Below, one piece after another: positions 34,757-46,400 of a stretch of DNA of 64,000 bases; the stretch's first letter is position 1; every line of letters begins with the position of its first letter. Made by a program: the position numbers and the translations under genes. Below the pieces are notes generated by a model. It saw only the letters and a program-made list of their open reading frames with translations. It ran no database searches and was not told the DNA's origin. The DNA comes from Odontocerum albicorne (lineage: Eukaryota; Arthropoda; Insecta; Trichoptera; Odontoceridae), in assembly GCA_949825065.1 (NCBI GenBank), contig OX463848.1, positions 24,026,986-24,090,985 of the forward strand. The letters run 5' to 3'.

Positions 34757-37550
34757 TTAACCTTTTCACGGCGAAAGCTCGAGTATCTTTGGTATGTACG
34801 AACTGGCGGCGGTGTTTTACGTCTATAAATTTATCTCAATTACATCATAATTATGTCAAATAGTCATCACATTACAGTTTATAAACATGAACTTAAACAT
34901 AAGGAACACATTAAGATTATAGTTTTATCAATTGATCATAGGGATCTAGTGTTTTCATGTTTATTCTGTATCTACATACAAATATGACTCATCGCCTGGC
35001 AGCCATTATCCTTAAGTGGAGTGGTGTGGAACTGTGCGCCGATGCATTTTTTAGCTGACACTATACACACGTAATATTAGAAAATATTCTTATAACACTA
35101 TTATACAAATAAAAGTATGTTTTTGGATTTTGACGAAAAGATTTATTACGATAAGTACACTGCAATAATAATAATTCTACTTTGGAAAGTGTTTGCTGGC
35201 GTGAAATGGTCGAAAACATGTTACACACAGACTCACATTGCACTCACCACACATATATCTAGATCTTTTCCTTAATTTATGTTTATGAGCGCATTCATAG
35301 CATCGATGAGAAGGTTGCGCACAGTTTTCAGTCCCTGTAATTTCTTTAGGACTGTGTGCGGCTATTATTGAACCCGCTAAACCAAGATGTAGTGGATTGC
35401 TAGTGGACGGAGATGAATGGGACAATTTTGATGCTAGTTTATATTTTTCAAATATTTGTCTTATAACTGCTAAATGAAATTCCGCTAAACCTATTGTTTT
35501 TCCGGCTGTATGCTTGTAACTAAAATATGAATTTAGCATGTATAGATCAACAAAATGAAAAGCCAGCTTTCTATACCTTTTTAAAGTTTTTCGAAGGCAA
35601 TTTCGAAGGCAACTACTAAGCATCATATCGGTTTTGTCCACACTACCCATATTTTTATTGTAATCCACAACGCACTCAGGATTTTTTACCTGTTCGCCAG
35701 TTTTATAATTTAATTTCTCTGTTGAAACAAATCTGTCACTATGAATTGTTGTCAGCATATGAATTTCTCTCTTATCGTGCCATTTTATAGCCAACAAGGG
35801 TCCACAATGTTGAGAATCAATGTCTACTTCTTGGTTTTTTTGAAGTTGGGCATACCTTTACGAGATTTTCGAAGGGTTCCACATGCATTTGTTTTATTGT
35901 CATGTAAAAACTTAAAGAATTGTGCACATCACACCACAAGTTGTGTCCTTTTCCAAGATAGTCATTGAGAAGCGTTTTGATAACTGCACCAGATATACCC
36001 AACGATTTATCATCAATTATTTCTGTTCCATCACCGTAATACACAATAAGATCTAACACACAACTGGTTTCAACATCACATTTCAATATAACAAATAATT
36101 TAATGCCGAATCTGTGACGTTTGGAAGGGATGTATTGTTTTATCATAAGACGGCCTTTGAAATCAACTATGCTCTCATCGATACACAAGTTTTTGTGAGG
36201 CAGCATGACACTTTTAAAAACTTTGCGAGTATGATCAAGCAATAATCTTATTTTACACAATTTGTCACCACTATTTATTATATCATTAGAAAAATGTAAC
36301 ATATTTAAAATCAGTTCATACCGGTCCCTTGACATAGTCTTGCCAAAAATTGGGCTATTTAAAAGTGGGTCTGTGGACCAATGTTCCCGTATGGTTAAAT
36401 GCTTATTTCGTGTCATCAAAATTGTGGCACTAAAGAATACATATAATTCTGGTACATTTGTATCTACCCAGTGTTGAATTCGTGATTTAGCGGAATATTC
36501 CTTACTCAATTTTTAAAAATTATGAAACTGGTTAGTCTGTTGTACCACATTTTCCATTATATTTTTATTTAAAAAATATTTGAAAATATCGAGTTCGGAT
36601 GATTCTGGTGTAAGTTGGCACGAGGGCAAGAGACCAGATGAAAATTCATCAAACTCGTGGATTATTGGCGCAAACGGACCTCGGCTCCATGAAGAAAATA
36701 CATTTTCTAATAGCTCGTTTGGTTCCACATTGCCGCTGGTTGTTGCTCCAATATCTGGAATAATTGTATCATCCATTCTCTGCTCTTCTTCAAATGGATC
36801 AACATCATCTGCAACATCGTCTTCTTCATCGGTTAATTCAAAATCTGAATCAAGTTCTACTGTGATATCTTCAATTTTCTCTCCAGTCAAGTTCCTTTTA
36901 GCCATCTTGATAATGTAAGCGGTGTTGATTTTTTTAAGTTATTTTAAAAATTTTATGAATTATTACAATGGCGTATAACACACGTAACATAAAAAATAAC
37001 GACGATTTGAAAAGTTGTAAAAGTAAGTGAATGTTAAAATCTCTTAAAAAACAATTTGTGTAATGGTAGCCAAATCAAAGCTATAAATAAAGTGCGACAA
37101 TATAAGAAGCAATAATCGAAGAAAACAATAATCCATAAACAATGAAAAAGGCAATTAAATTAATTCAATACACAATACGCGTACACAAACAAAAAAATAT
37201 CGACGCACAATACCTCAGAATGATCGGGAGAAATCGTCATTAGAAACACGACCTTCGGCTCACCCGAACAAGTAGCGCGAAATATTCAAACTGATTAAAA
37301 TATCGACTGCCTGAAAGGGGTCTGTTTAAATCCTTATTATGGATCAAGTACTTGAAGTTTTGATGATTTTTCAAAAGATATCACTAGAGGACACATTTTG
37401 TCTTATATTCAGGTAAAAAATTTTAAAGAAGATTTAATCTTTACCGACTTATCGACACGCAAAGTTAGCGACCATTTAAGTGGCCGCTCGCCAGTATGAC
37501 ATGTCTTATGTATGGGCCATTTAAGTGGTCCCCCGCCACTATTGGGTTAG
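34757..37550 (-). mobile_element. piggyBac-like transposon, probable full extent
   Basis: The transposase pseudogene 36905-35177 lies inside. The right-hand candidate terminus is TTAACC...GGCG at 34757; the left-hand one, read inward from 37550, is CTAACCCAATAGTGGCGGGG, where the expected TTAA has become CTAA. The alignment is only partial (CC, then GGCG at the same distance). Direct subterminal repeats CCATTTAAGTGG at 37472 and 37517, with a related CCATTATCCTTAAGTGG near 35012, support the extent. Treat the boundaries as tentative. Confidence 0.5.
35177..36905 (-). pseudogene. piggyBac-like transposase, frameshifted
   Basis: The first part (36905-36513) is the usual acidic N-terminus, with ELDSDFELTDEEDDVADDVD, and ends in a stop. 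The next segment (36509-35817) has MSRDRYELILNMLHFSND, NLCIDESIVDFKGRL (first catalytic Asp) and GKGHNLWCDVHNSLSF (second Asp, altered context). After one or two frameshifts near 35880 and 35820 the last part (35797-35177) has NKNMGSVDKTDMM (third Asp) and a C-terminal cysteine-rich domain (CYECAHKHKLRKRSRYMCGE...C). At least one stop and two shifts break it, so it is inactive as it stands. Confidence 0.85.
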
Positions 37551-38640
37551 CAGCTATAATCTGGTTTTTAGACCAAATTTTATTTTAAAATGACAGGAAA
37601 TTTTATGAATACATAATTAAAAAAAAAACAACTGAATTTAAAGTGGAAACACAATTTATATATATATGGATTTGTTTTGCCTTTCATTTGCTGTCTAACA
37701 TTTCACGAGTGGTTCTGTGGATATTTCATAATATATTAGTTTAGTCACAGGACATAACATTGTAAACAGCATTTGAGAAAATTTTCACTATAGAAACAAA
37801 ATGCATATGACAATGCAATTAGTTCTTAAAATTAATACAAACCTCCAAAAAAAACAATTCAAATTATTCACTTATATTGCATGAATTCAAATACTATACA
37901 TGTTTATTTTTTAAATTATATATATGTATACTTATAAAATATCGCTTCACTTGGAGGTGCCAATGTTTATTGAAATACAATAAAACTAAAAAAAAGTTCT
38001 TTTCTGATATTTATTTGTAATGTGTCATTAATTCTCTTGTAATATTGTCCACACTCTTGTTACAGTACCCGGCGGTAAGTAATACACATCGGGCTTAAGA
38101 GACTGTCGGCCATAATCGGCTAACTTCGGCTTTGTAGAGCGTCGGCTCTATTATGATAAGTGAAAATATAAACTTGACAGTTTAGGAAAACACAGATTTG
38201 AAATTTAAGTTAGTTGAACATATTTAAATCAATACATATTACGGGGTCATGAATTATTAAAGAAAAATCATAAAAATGTCATTTTAAATTAAATTGTATC
38301 AAATATGAATAAAAATAGACAGAAATATTTAAGATCATTTTATTATTGTTATTAATATTACATCTACAATAAGCTACATATTTATTTAGAAAATTAGAAA
38401 ACTATAGCAGTCTAATAAATCCCTTAGCTCCACCTGAAAAATAAAAGCAAGTGTGAATGTTCAATAATAAAATTTTTATATGCTTTATAGATCAGGCTTA
38501 CTTCAAAGCCAAAATATCAATATTGGAGAAATATAAGATGTAAAGAAAGTTTTTTTTAGAAAATGCAGAGCTAATTTTATGCCATTGGGCTGATGCCTTA
38601 GCGTTTTTGTTAAATTTATAATTATTTTTTTAAATAAACA
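37551..38640. other. AT-rich stretch with a CGG-containing patch
   Basis: No gene. About 38065-38150 is richer in CGG/CGGC motifs (ACTGTCGGCC, ATCGGCTAAC, TTCGGC, CGTCGGCTC) and could be a MITE end. No partner terminus was found. Confidence 0.35.
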
Positions 38641-38645
38641 AAATA

Positions 38646-38705
38646 ACACATCGATCAATAAGTCCCGGGACTAACCAACAGATGGCGCCTCTAATAACAA
38701 ATCCA
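38646..38705. mobile_element. Isolated mariner terminus
   Basis: Starts after TA (38644-38645) with ACACATCGATCAATAAGTCC and continues nearly identically to the 5' end of the deleted mariner at 14903-14845 (GGCGCCTCTAATAACAAATC). The homology stops at about 38705 and the sequence beyond belongs to another mariner family. Confidence 0.7.
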
Positions 38706-38752
38706 ATATTGTTGACGAGCTAAATTATGACGAATAAGCAAAGCACAAATGG

Positions 38753-39170
38753 TCACATGCTGATTTTTGTGTTTTCGCTTAAAACATATGATACCCCATA
38801 CACCTGATTACTTTGCCCATGGAATACAAATATCGATACTTTGCTCATGGAATACAAATGTTGTACGATGGTCGATTGGTCACAATTCATCATAATGCTC
38901 AATTCCCAAATTGATTTACGCGGATTATTGTGAATTGAAGCATTTAAACGGTCTTCATCAAAGTCGTGTGGTGTTCCCGAACGTGGAGAATCATTCATGC
39001 CAAAATGGCTCTCTTCGAAACGAAAAAACTATTTTCGTGCCATACTTTCCCCAATAGCATGCTCTCCATAAACAGCACAAATGGTTCGAATGACCTTCGA
39101 TGCCTTAACTTCTTGGTTAAACTCAAACAAAAGGATATGTCGGAAATGTTCATTATTTGTACTTAACACT
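38753..39170 (-). pseudogene. mariner transposase N-terminal fragment
   Basis: Minus-strand reading from about 39165 gives EHFRHILLFEFNQEVKASK, VIRTICAVYGEHAIGESMAR, a stop, then FFRFEESHFGMNDSPRSGTP. HDFDEDRLNASIHNNPRKSI and CDQSTIVQHLYSM follow. These are the two helix-turn-helix DNA-binding motifs of a mariner transposase. The catalytic domain is absent. Confidence 0.75.
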
Positions 39171-39737
39171 CTATTTTCTTTAGCCAACAATTAACACAAA
39201 CTTGACACAAATTAAAAAATTCAAGACATATTCAATAAAACAATACTACGTTAAATTAATTAAAATAACATTGACATTTGTCAACAAAAAATTTCAATAG
39301 AACTGTTGCCTTGGAAATCAAAAAAGCAAAATGAACTTATGCATCAACCCAATATAGAATTTTTTTGACTAAATTGATAAGTTTTTCATTGCCGATATAT
39401 ACCCCATTTCATTGATTCTGGGAAGGTCGGTTAAAATTCTCATAGCAAACTTGTAGATTGTGTCAAAATAGTTACAGCAGTCATTATAAATAGTCCCCAA
39501 TTATAAGATTTTTTTTCAAAATTCTATTATAAGGTGATTTGAATAAACTTAAGAGAAAAAATCATAAAAAGTCAATTTGAATTTTGCTGATTAAAAGGAA
39601 TTAGCTATTTCAGGTCTTTTCATTGAAAATAAAAAGAATAATTGTTTTGCATTTAACATTCTTAAGTTCCTTTTTTTACATTTGGAACCAATCTTACCTA
39701 GATTAAAAACAATTTAATTTCTGCATTTTTATAGTTA
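39171..39737. other. AT-rich intergenic sequence
   Basis: No recognised feature. Confidence 0.35.
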
Positions 39738-39739
39738 TA

Positions 39740-40508
39740 CGAGGGTGGATCAAATATAAACGAGACTTTTGTTTTAGAGTGCATAATTTTGAACGGAGCA
39801 CGCGGCCTCCTTGAGGAGTGTTGGGTGAGGATATCAGGAGTGGGGAGAGTGGTCGGCCGGCCTCGGCAGATCCCGTCATTAGTATAGCACACGATGTTTG
39901 AGAAAGAGGTACGCCTGTTGATTGCGCAACGCATAATTATCAAGTTTCTCATTCGTGAGGAAGTAAAACTGGCCGAAATTCTGCGGAGACTGACGGCACA
40001 GTTCGGGGATCAAATTAAGGTGCTTGCGACCGTTTTTTGAGACCGGCACGGCATTTTGCACAACGATATTTTGCACCATCAATGCGGCGTACTACTGCAA
40101 GCTTTTGAGTGAAGTTAAACTAGCTTGCTCGATGCAAAAGACGTGACCAACAGATACGAGAAGTGATTCTTCTCCATGAACATGCGAACAATTGAAGGAA
40201 ATGAGTTGGACACGACTGGAACACCCTCCCTATAGCCCTGATCTATCGCCCTGTAACTTTCATATCTTTGAGCCACTGAAAGAAGCTCTGGGAGGACGAT
40301 GATGGAGTAGAGGGGTTTGTGGGCAATTGACTGTTGACACAGCCCACTTCTTTTTACGATGGTGGGCTAAACAAACTACCGATCCGCTGGGAAAAATGCA
40401 TTTTTAAAGCAAAAGATTATGTAGAAAAATGATGTGTACTTGGTCTTTTTCTTTCTGCAAATAAAAAAATTAAAACAAAAAGTCTCGTTTATATTTGATC
40501 CACCCTCG
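39740..40508 (+). mobile_element. Internally deleted mariner with long TIRs
   Basis: The ends are inverted repeats of about 30 bp, CGAGGGTGGATCAAATATAA then ACGAGACTTTT, flanked by TA on both sides (39738-39739 and 40509-40510). From the ATG at 39894 the frame reads MFEKEVRLLIAQRIIIKFLI and KLAEILRRLTAQFGDQ, a mariner N-terminus. After a deletion the remaining catalytic end reads LEHPPYSPDLSPCNFHIFEP (third Asp region) and TDPLGKMHF. Length is 769 bp against about 1.3 kb for an intact mariner. Confidence 0.85.
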
Positions 40509-40609
40509 TATGATTTTTGTAGAACCAATTAATCGCTTCAAGTGAGGGTTTTCTGTATTTGGGGATCAAAGTTCTTTGTTCAATCTATTGATGTAATTAT
40601 TAACACTTG

Positions 40610-40820
40610 CTTTACTGTGCTAAATAAATCCACCAACCACGGTGCTGGACGCTAAGCGTCCAGTAAAATGTACAATTTAAATTAAAATTATGCAAAATCC
40701 TCTAGGCTATTTTTGGTAATTAGCTATAAACATCATTTTATTGTGTATTAAAACGTCGAATAATCAAATAAAATATAAGTCCTGGTCACTCGCTATCCAT
40801 CACAGGGTGGCAAGTGTTAA
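40610..40820. mobile_element. 211-bp TTAA MITE
   Basis: TTAA at 40610-40613 and 40817-40820 bound inverted ends CACTTGCTTTACTGTG and, reverse complemented, CACTTGCCACCCTGTG. Inside is a perfect small palindrome CTGGACGCTAAGCGTCCAG (40645-40663). TTAA duplication suggests piggyBac-type mobilisation. Confidence 0.75.
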
Positions 40821-40824
40821 AAAA

Positions 40825-41703
40825 ACATACATCTCTCTGTAGTGGTAGGCAGATAGGACAGAGTGCCACACTTTCCTATCTCAACACACATCCTTAGCCA
40901 TTCTACATCCATACACCTTCTCAAATAACTTCTATGATTTCTCTGACTTTCTATATTGCCTTCTTTCAGAATTTCACTTGATCTAACCATACTTTCCTCG
41001 GTCTTCCTCTCTCATGCCTTCCACTCACATTTGCACTATATATATGTTTTGTAGTCTTTCTTCACTCATTTGTTCCACATGCCCAAACTATCTCAGCGTG
41101 CTCTTCTTCATCTTACTTAACTCATCAGCCTTAAGTTCACATTTATCTCTTACTTCATTTGGTATTTTGTCATACATTGTCACTCCATGTATTCATAAAG
41201 CACACATGTCTACAACATTTATTCGGCTTTTATCAGTCTTATAACAAGTGCATGTTTCACTCCCATACATTGAAGTTCGCAGCAAAATACTTTTGTGGAC
41301 TATCATCTTCGCAGATTTTGATACTGACCGGTTCGAGTATACATATATGTTTTAGTGCCCCATTGACTTTTTCCTATCACTACACGCCGTTCGATATCCC
41401 TCTTAACTCTTCGATGATCTGAGAAAGTATTACAAATAGCAGAATTCCTCAACATGCTCCAATTTTTCATTTTTCCCCCACATTTACTTTTTCTTTCAAA
41501 CTTTTCTATCACCACTCCTTTGGATTTTCCAATATTTTATTCCCTTCTCTTTGCATCTCATATGTAATTAACTTATCAAACTCTGCAATTCATCTTCACT
41601 CTCCGCCAACACTACCATATCATATGCATACGTTCCCATTCAATATTTGTATGCTACCAGTTGACCTCTGTAGTTTCTTCACACATTAATATATTATATA
41701 ATA
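40825..41703 (-). mobile_element. LINE-A fragment, antisense
   Basis: Contains GTGGTAGGCAGATAGGACAG at its start, then the CTTCTTCATCTTACTTAACTC, CACTCCATGTATTCATAAAG and GTTTCACTCCCATACATTGA blocks. Overlapping plus-strand frames of 76-87 codons are antisense shadows. A mariner is inserted immediately after it. Confidence 0.55.
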
Positions 41704-41883
41704 TATTAAAAGTACAAATTAGATCGGTCCGTTTCCAAAAGATGGCTCTGGCTGTTATGAATGGTTCATAGTGACAGCCGATTTTGGCGGTTTCAGAGAG
41801 GTTAGACATCTGCCAATAATATTCAGTTTACTCGTATATCGCTTTGAGTTTCATGCAAAAACCTTGTTTTGTAGTGTTGAAAA

Positions 41884-42955
41884 TGTCGAATTTTGTGTTA
41901 ACCAAGCAGCATTTGCGGGAGGTTTTAATTTTCTGTTTTAATTGGAAGAAAAGTGCAGCTGAAGCCCATCGAATGCTTGTTGAAGTTTATGGTGACGCTG
42001 CTCCAACTGATAATTCATGTAGGGAATAATGGTTTCGACGTTTCAAGGATGGAGATTTCAGCGTCGAAGACAAGCCTCGCTCTGGACACCCATAAAATTT
42101 GAGGACAAAGAATTAGAGGCATTACTCGAAGAAGATCGAGTCAAATGCAAGAGGAGCTTGCAGAATCATTGGGAGTGACTCAACAAGCCGTTTCCATACG
42201 AGAGCCATGGGAATGATTCAAAAACAAGGAAATAGGGTGCCTTATGAACTGAAACCGAGAGACGTTGAAAGGTGATTTATCACTTGCGAGCAGCTGATTC
42301 AAAGGCAACAAAGAAAAGGTTTTTTGCATCAGATTGTAACTGGAGTTGAGAAGTGGATATTCTATGACAACCCCAACAAGAAAAAATACTACGCTAAGCC
42401 CGGTCAATCGTTACCATCGACCTCAACATCAACACCAAAACAGAACATACATGGTTCGAAGATCATGCTCTGTATCTGGTGGGACCAAAAGGGTGTTGTT
42501 TACAATGAGGTGCTGAAACCTGGTGATTCCATTACGGGCGATCGGTATCGACTACAATTAATTCGTTTGAGCCGTGCATTGCGAGAAAAACGGCCGGAAT
42601 ACGAGCAAAGACATGATAAAGTTATTCTTCTTCATGACAACACTCGGCCTCATGTCGCAAAAGTCGTAAAAAAATATTTGGAAGCGGGTGCGGTAAAACA
42701 TCCCATTTGGAGCTCAAATGGGATGTTTTACCGCACCCGATGTATTCCCTGGACATTGCTCCTTCTGATTACTGGTTGTTCCGAAGGATGCAGCACGATT
42801 TGGCAGGTCACCGGTTCACTTCTTTCGTAGAAACCGAAAATTGGCTCCAAACTTGGATCGCCTCAAAAGACGAGTCATTTTTTCGAGATGGAATTCGAAA
42901 ATTGCCTGAGAGATGGGAAAAAGTAGTAGCCAGCGATGGACAATACTTTAATTGA
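41884..42955 (+). pseudogene. mariner transposase, with stop, frameshifts and a templated insertion
   Basis: Frame order: SNFVLTKQHLREVLIFCFNW (first helix-turn-helix), a stop at about 42027, FSVEDKPRSGHP, a broken second helix-turn-helix, GVEKWIFYDNPNKKKY (catalytic GDEKW site, here GVEKW, so the first Asp is lost), VILLHDNTRPHVAK (second Asp) and, after a 26-nt insertion, ELKWDVLPHPMYSLDIAPSD (third Asp). The C-terminus is LPERWEKVVASDGQYFN. The insertion is the inverse complement of the following bases and makes a perfect hairpin (42685-42739). It is inactive. Confidence 0.85.
42685..42739. repeat. Perfect 25-bp hairpin created inside the mariner transposase
   Basis: Arm 42685-42709 (CGGGTGCGGTAAAACATCCC...) is exactly complementary to 42715-42739, with a 5-nt loop. 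The right arm is ordinary transposase sequence encoding KWDVLPHP; the left arm is surplus. Confidence 0.9.
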
Positions 42956-43198
42956 TCTGTTCATTCATTTTGTTTAGAAATAAATGCATTTTTGAACACA
43001 AAAAAACGGACCTAACCAATTTGTACACCCAATATATTAAAAAAAGAAAAGTTACAAATTATTTCAGAAAGTTGAGTAGTAAACCAGATATGTTGTCAAG
43101 TAATTTAAATATTTTTCTTTACCATATTTTGAAGGAAAACTTATATTGGTATATTTTTAATTATTGAATTACTAAAGGAATAAAAAAAAATACATAGG

Positions 43199-43204
43199 TT
43201 TATT
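43199..43204 (-). promoter_or_regulatory. mRpS7: Polyadenylation signal AATAAA of mRpS7
   Basis: AATAAA on the minus strand lies 43 bp beyond the TAA stop at 43250-43248, at the right place for a short 3' UTR. Confidence 0.6.
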
Positions 43205-43247
43205 AAAAAGGAGTGGCAATTATTTTCTTTGGTTGAAAATGGAAATA

Positions 43248-43463
43248 TTACCTATAATGTGCAAAAGCTCTGTTAGCCTCACATTGCTTATGCAAGTCTT
43301 GCTTTTTTTTGACTACTCTTCCCCTATTCTCCGCTGCATCCAGCAGGTCCCAAGCTAGCTGTTCAGGGAAATGGACCGCCTTGCGGTCTCGGTCAAACAC
43401 CATTTCAATAATCCACTGCTGTGCCATAAAACGGGATCTGGCATCAGTCACAGGCACAGGAAC
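43248..43463 (-). CDS. mRpS7: mRpS7 exon 4 (stop codon)
   Basis: After acceptor TTTTTTCTAG it encodes VPVPVTDARSRFMAQQWIIE through AENRGRVVKKKQDLHKQCEA and NRAFAHYR, then TAA. AGGTAA at the end could also be read as a donor (AG|GTAATA), but no further exon was found and AATAAA follows closely. Confidence 0.9.
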   Translation of the reverse strand, partial: VPVPVTDARSRFMAQQWIIEMVFDRDRKAVHFPEQLAWDLLDAAENRGRVVKKKQDLHKQCEANRAFAHYR

Positions 43464-46400
43464 CTAGAAAAAATGTTAATGTGATATTGAAAATTACAAA
43501 CTGCTGCTTAGCAAAGGTAATTGATATTTTTTGTATCTACGAGTACAAGGGATTTACTGTAAGACAAAGTTTATGCGCATTTTGCAAAATGTTGACAGGA
43601 GAGAAATATAAAATAACTTAGGCTATTCAAAACAAATTTCACAGCACAGTTTCATTTTTCATCTGAACGAAAGTCGCTGATTTTGTGCGAAGTACCTGAA
43701 AACTGGGAGCAGGTGGCTCAAGACCATCAAAAGTAGAGAGATATCTGTTTTTGAGTTGATAGCCCCTCAACAGCTATACATATGAGAAACAGTCAGCCTG
43801 CTGCACACATGTATTAGCGTGACCAGGCGGCTCAGCGAAATCCACATGCGTGTAAGATTGAGCTGTCTCTCACAAAAGATCACATGATCGATGTGGAAGA
43901 GCAGGTTAAGATTGATGTTGGAATGGGCAAGTGGATTCTTGACTACAAGACCCAGCAACGGCATGTAGTATTCACTACTTATTCATTAGATCACTGGTTC
44001 TTAACCTTTTCGAAGTCACGGAGCACTTTTGTTTATAAGAAAAATTTGCAGAGCACCAAAATCATCAAGGTCATAATACTAACAATAAAAAATGCATGAA
44101 CATTATTTTCATTTATGAATAAAAATTACAAATTACAAAAAAATGGGAATGTAAGAGATTGCACCGCGCCTCGGCTGCATTGCCAACAACAACTCACATT
44201 CAAAGGCAATTTGCTAAACTTTGATCAAATTTTTCATATTTGACGGAGCACTTGTAACATCCTCGCAGAGCACCGGTTAAGAACCACTGCATTAGATGTA
44301 TAATCTTAACTCTTTCAATGCTGAGACAATTTCCATGACAGCCGATCAGTGCGCAATATATTTGAATAGTTGCAGCCCGCGGTATTTTCACGGAAGTAAA
44401 ACAAATTTTACATATAAGAAAATATATATTCATAAATATAGAATTTGTTTATATATATATATATCATTTATACATCGTCCCCTTTTACACCGGTTAAAAA
44501 ATTCGATCGACGAATCAGAGCGAAGGCCATGCTGTAAAGGTGGGGTTACACATGTAAAAAATATTCTCAAATAAATTTAAAATTTTCAAGCAAATATTTT
44601 TTTGTCCTTTTTCAAATGTGTTTATTTTTATGTTATTTTTATTTTGTCCATTGGTAATTCGGCGCAAAATGAGATACCCAGTCTTTTTTTATTTTTATCA
44701 AACGTACTTGAGTGACTTTTTTGTGTGATAAGAGTGATGTCGGTATTTTGACGCATACCGTAATGGTATTGAATGGAGGTTTTTATGACATTTTTCGAAC
44801 AACATTATATTACAAAAAAAAAACAATATTTTATAAAAACTAACAGAAAAATATACTTACTAATTAGGTGTACACAATATTTTTTTTTAAATAATTTAAT
44901 ATTTGTGGTAAAGTTGGAAACAAGGATCCAAACAAAGACCAGGTTGTGTGGGGCAATCTGGACAAAAGAATAATGAAGCATTTCTTTTCTTAGCTGTATC
45001 CCAGCATTGCCTACATCTGCGTCTTTTGATTTTATTATCAGTGTCTTTTTCACAAAACTTCGGCAGATGTATCTTAGTTTTTGATTGTACTGTTTGTCTC
45101 GGAATTGATGATGGAGGTGGACCTAGTAATTTTTTGATTATAAATAGCCTGAAATCATACAACGGCATTTTCTGTGAATTGTCTGCATTGTATAAATGCC
45201 AAGAATTCAATAACATCGTCTGGAATAGATGAATGGCCAACTTTTTGTACCAACGTAATGTTTTCCTTTTGCATGGGTAGTAAGCACACATCTGGTCATG
45301 ATAGTCTATACCACCCATATGATTGTTGTAATTTATTACCATATTTGGTTTGGTGACCACTTGACCATGTCGGTTTTTACTATCAGACAGGTCCCCATCG
45401 AATTCAGAAGAAATCATAAAGAACTCTCGGCGGTCTTTCCATTTGGTAACACATATACCATTTTCTGTGTACTGACTCACACTTTCTCCTTTCTTTAGTT
45501 TTTTATTTATAACATCGATCGGGTTTTCTTTTCTATTTGCTCGTAGTGTTCCTGTGACATATGTGTTTTGGTTCAATAAATTTTTTGTAAGAGGAACGCT
45601 ATTATAGAAATTATCCATGTAAACTGAGTATCCGGCAGCCGTCTTCCCCTCTAGCAATTTCTGGACTTTATTAGTGTGGCCTTTGCCACCTAACTCTTCA
45701 TCTGATGATCCACCATATACAATTATTTTTACGGCCAATCCACTTGATTCCCCTAACATGTAAAGTTTTATACCATACTTGGCCTTTTTGCCTTTTATAT
45801 ATTGGCGAAAAATCAATCGGCCTCTCCAAAGAAGCAATGATTCATCTATCGATAGTTGTCTGTGTGGATCAAAAATTACTTCCATCCTTCCATTGAAAAA
45901 ATCAATCAATGCCCTGACTTTAGCCAAGCTCGACAGATCTTCTTCATTATTGTTAAAATGAAGTGCCCGTAAGATGAGTAAAAATCTATCTCTTGACATG
46001 AATTGTGAAAATGCCGGTAAATTGAATAGGTAGTCCGTATTCCAGTAGTCACTCAACCGGTTCAAACGTATTGTTCCGGTGTGTAGTAGTAAACCCAGCC
46101 ACACCCTCATTTCGTCTTTAGTGACATTTTTCCATCGCGTGATTCTGCTTGTATCACCTTCTGATTTCGACAATACTTCAACAGCATACAAATTAGTTTG
46201 GGTTGTCACAAGATTGTACAAATCTTCATTGAAAATCAAATCAAAATAATCTATTGGTTCTTTACTTGACATCTTAATTTTCAACCCGGGTATTTTTGAA
46301 AATGGTATAGAGGCTGGTGGTTTTTTATATTCGACCATTGCGTAGAGCTAACATCTGGTGTTCTAGATGTTTGTGAAACAGTTTGAATTTGAATATTGTC

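Larger units (their letters stand above)
41706..43032 (+). mobile_element. mariner with both TIRs, transposase broken
   Basis: TA at 41704-41705 and 43033-43034 flank inverted ends TTAAAAGTACAAATTAGATC.. and, reverse complemented, TTGGGTGTACAAATTGGTTA, both continuing into GGTCCGTTT. Length is 1327 bp, near full size for mariner. The 5' leader is about 178 bp before the transposase ATG at 41884. The element lies about 165 bp beyond the polyadenylation signal of mRpS7 and points toward that gene. Confidence 0.85.

Noticed and set aside
36580..36918. 112-codon serine-rich plus-strand frame
   Set aside because: Antisense shadow of the acidic N-terminus of the piggyBac transposase (Asp/Glu codons read as Ser).
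37201..37560. Separate host gene upstream of the 35-37 kb transposase
   Set aside because: The segment carries subterminal repeats of the piggyBac-like element and no coding exon.
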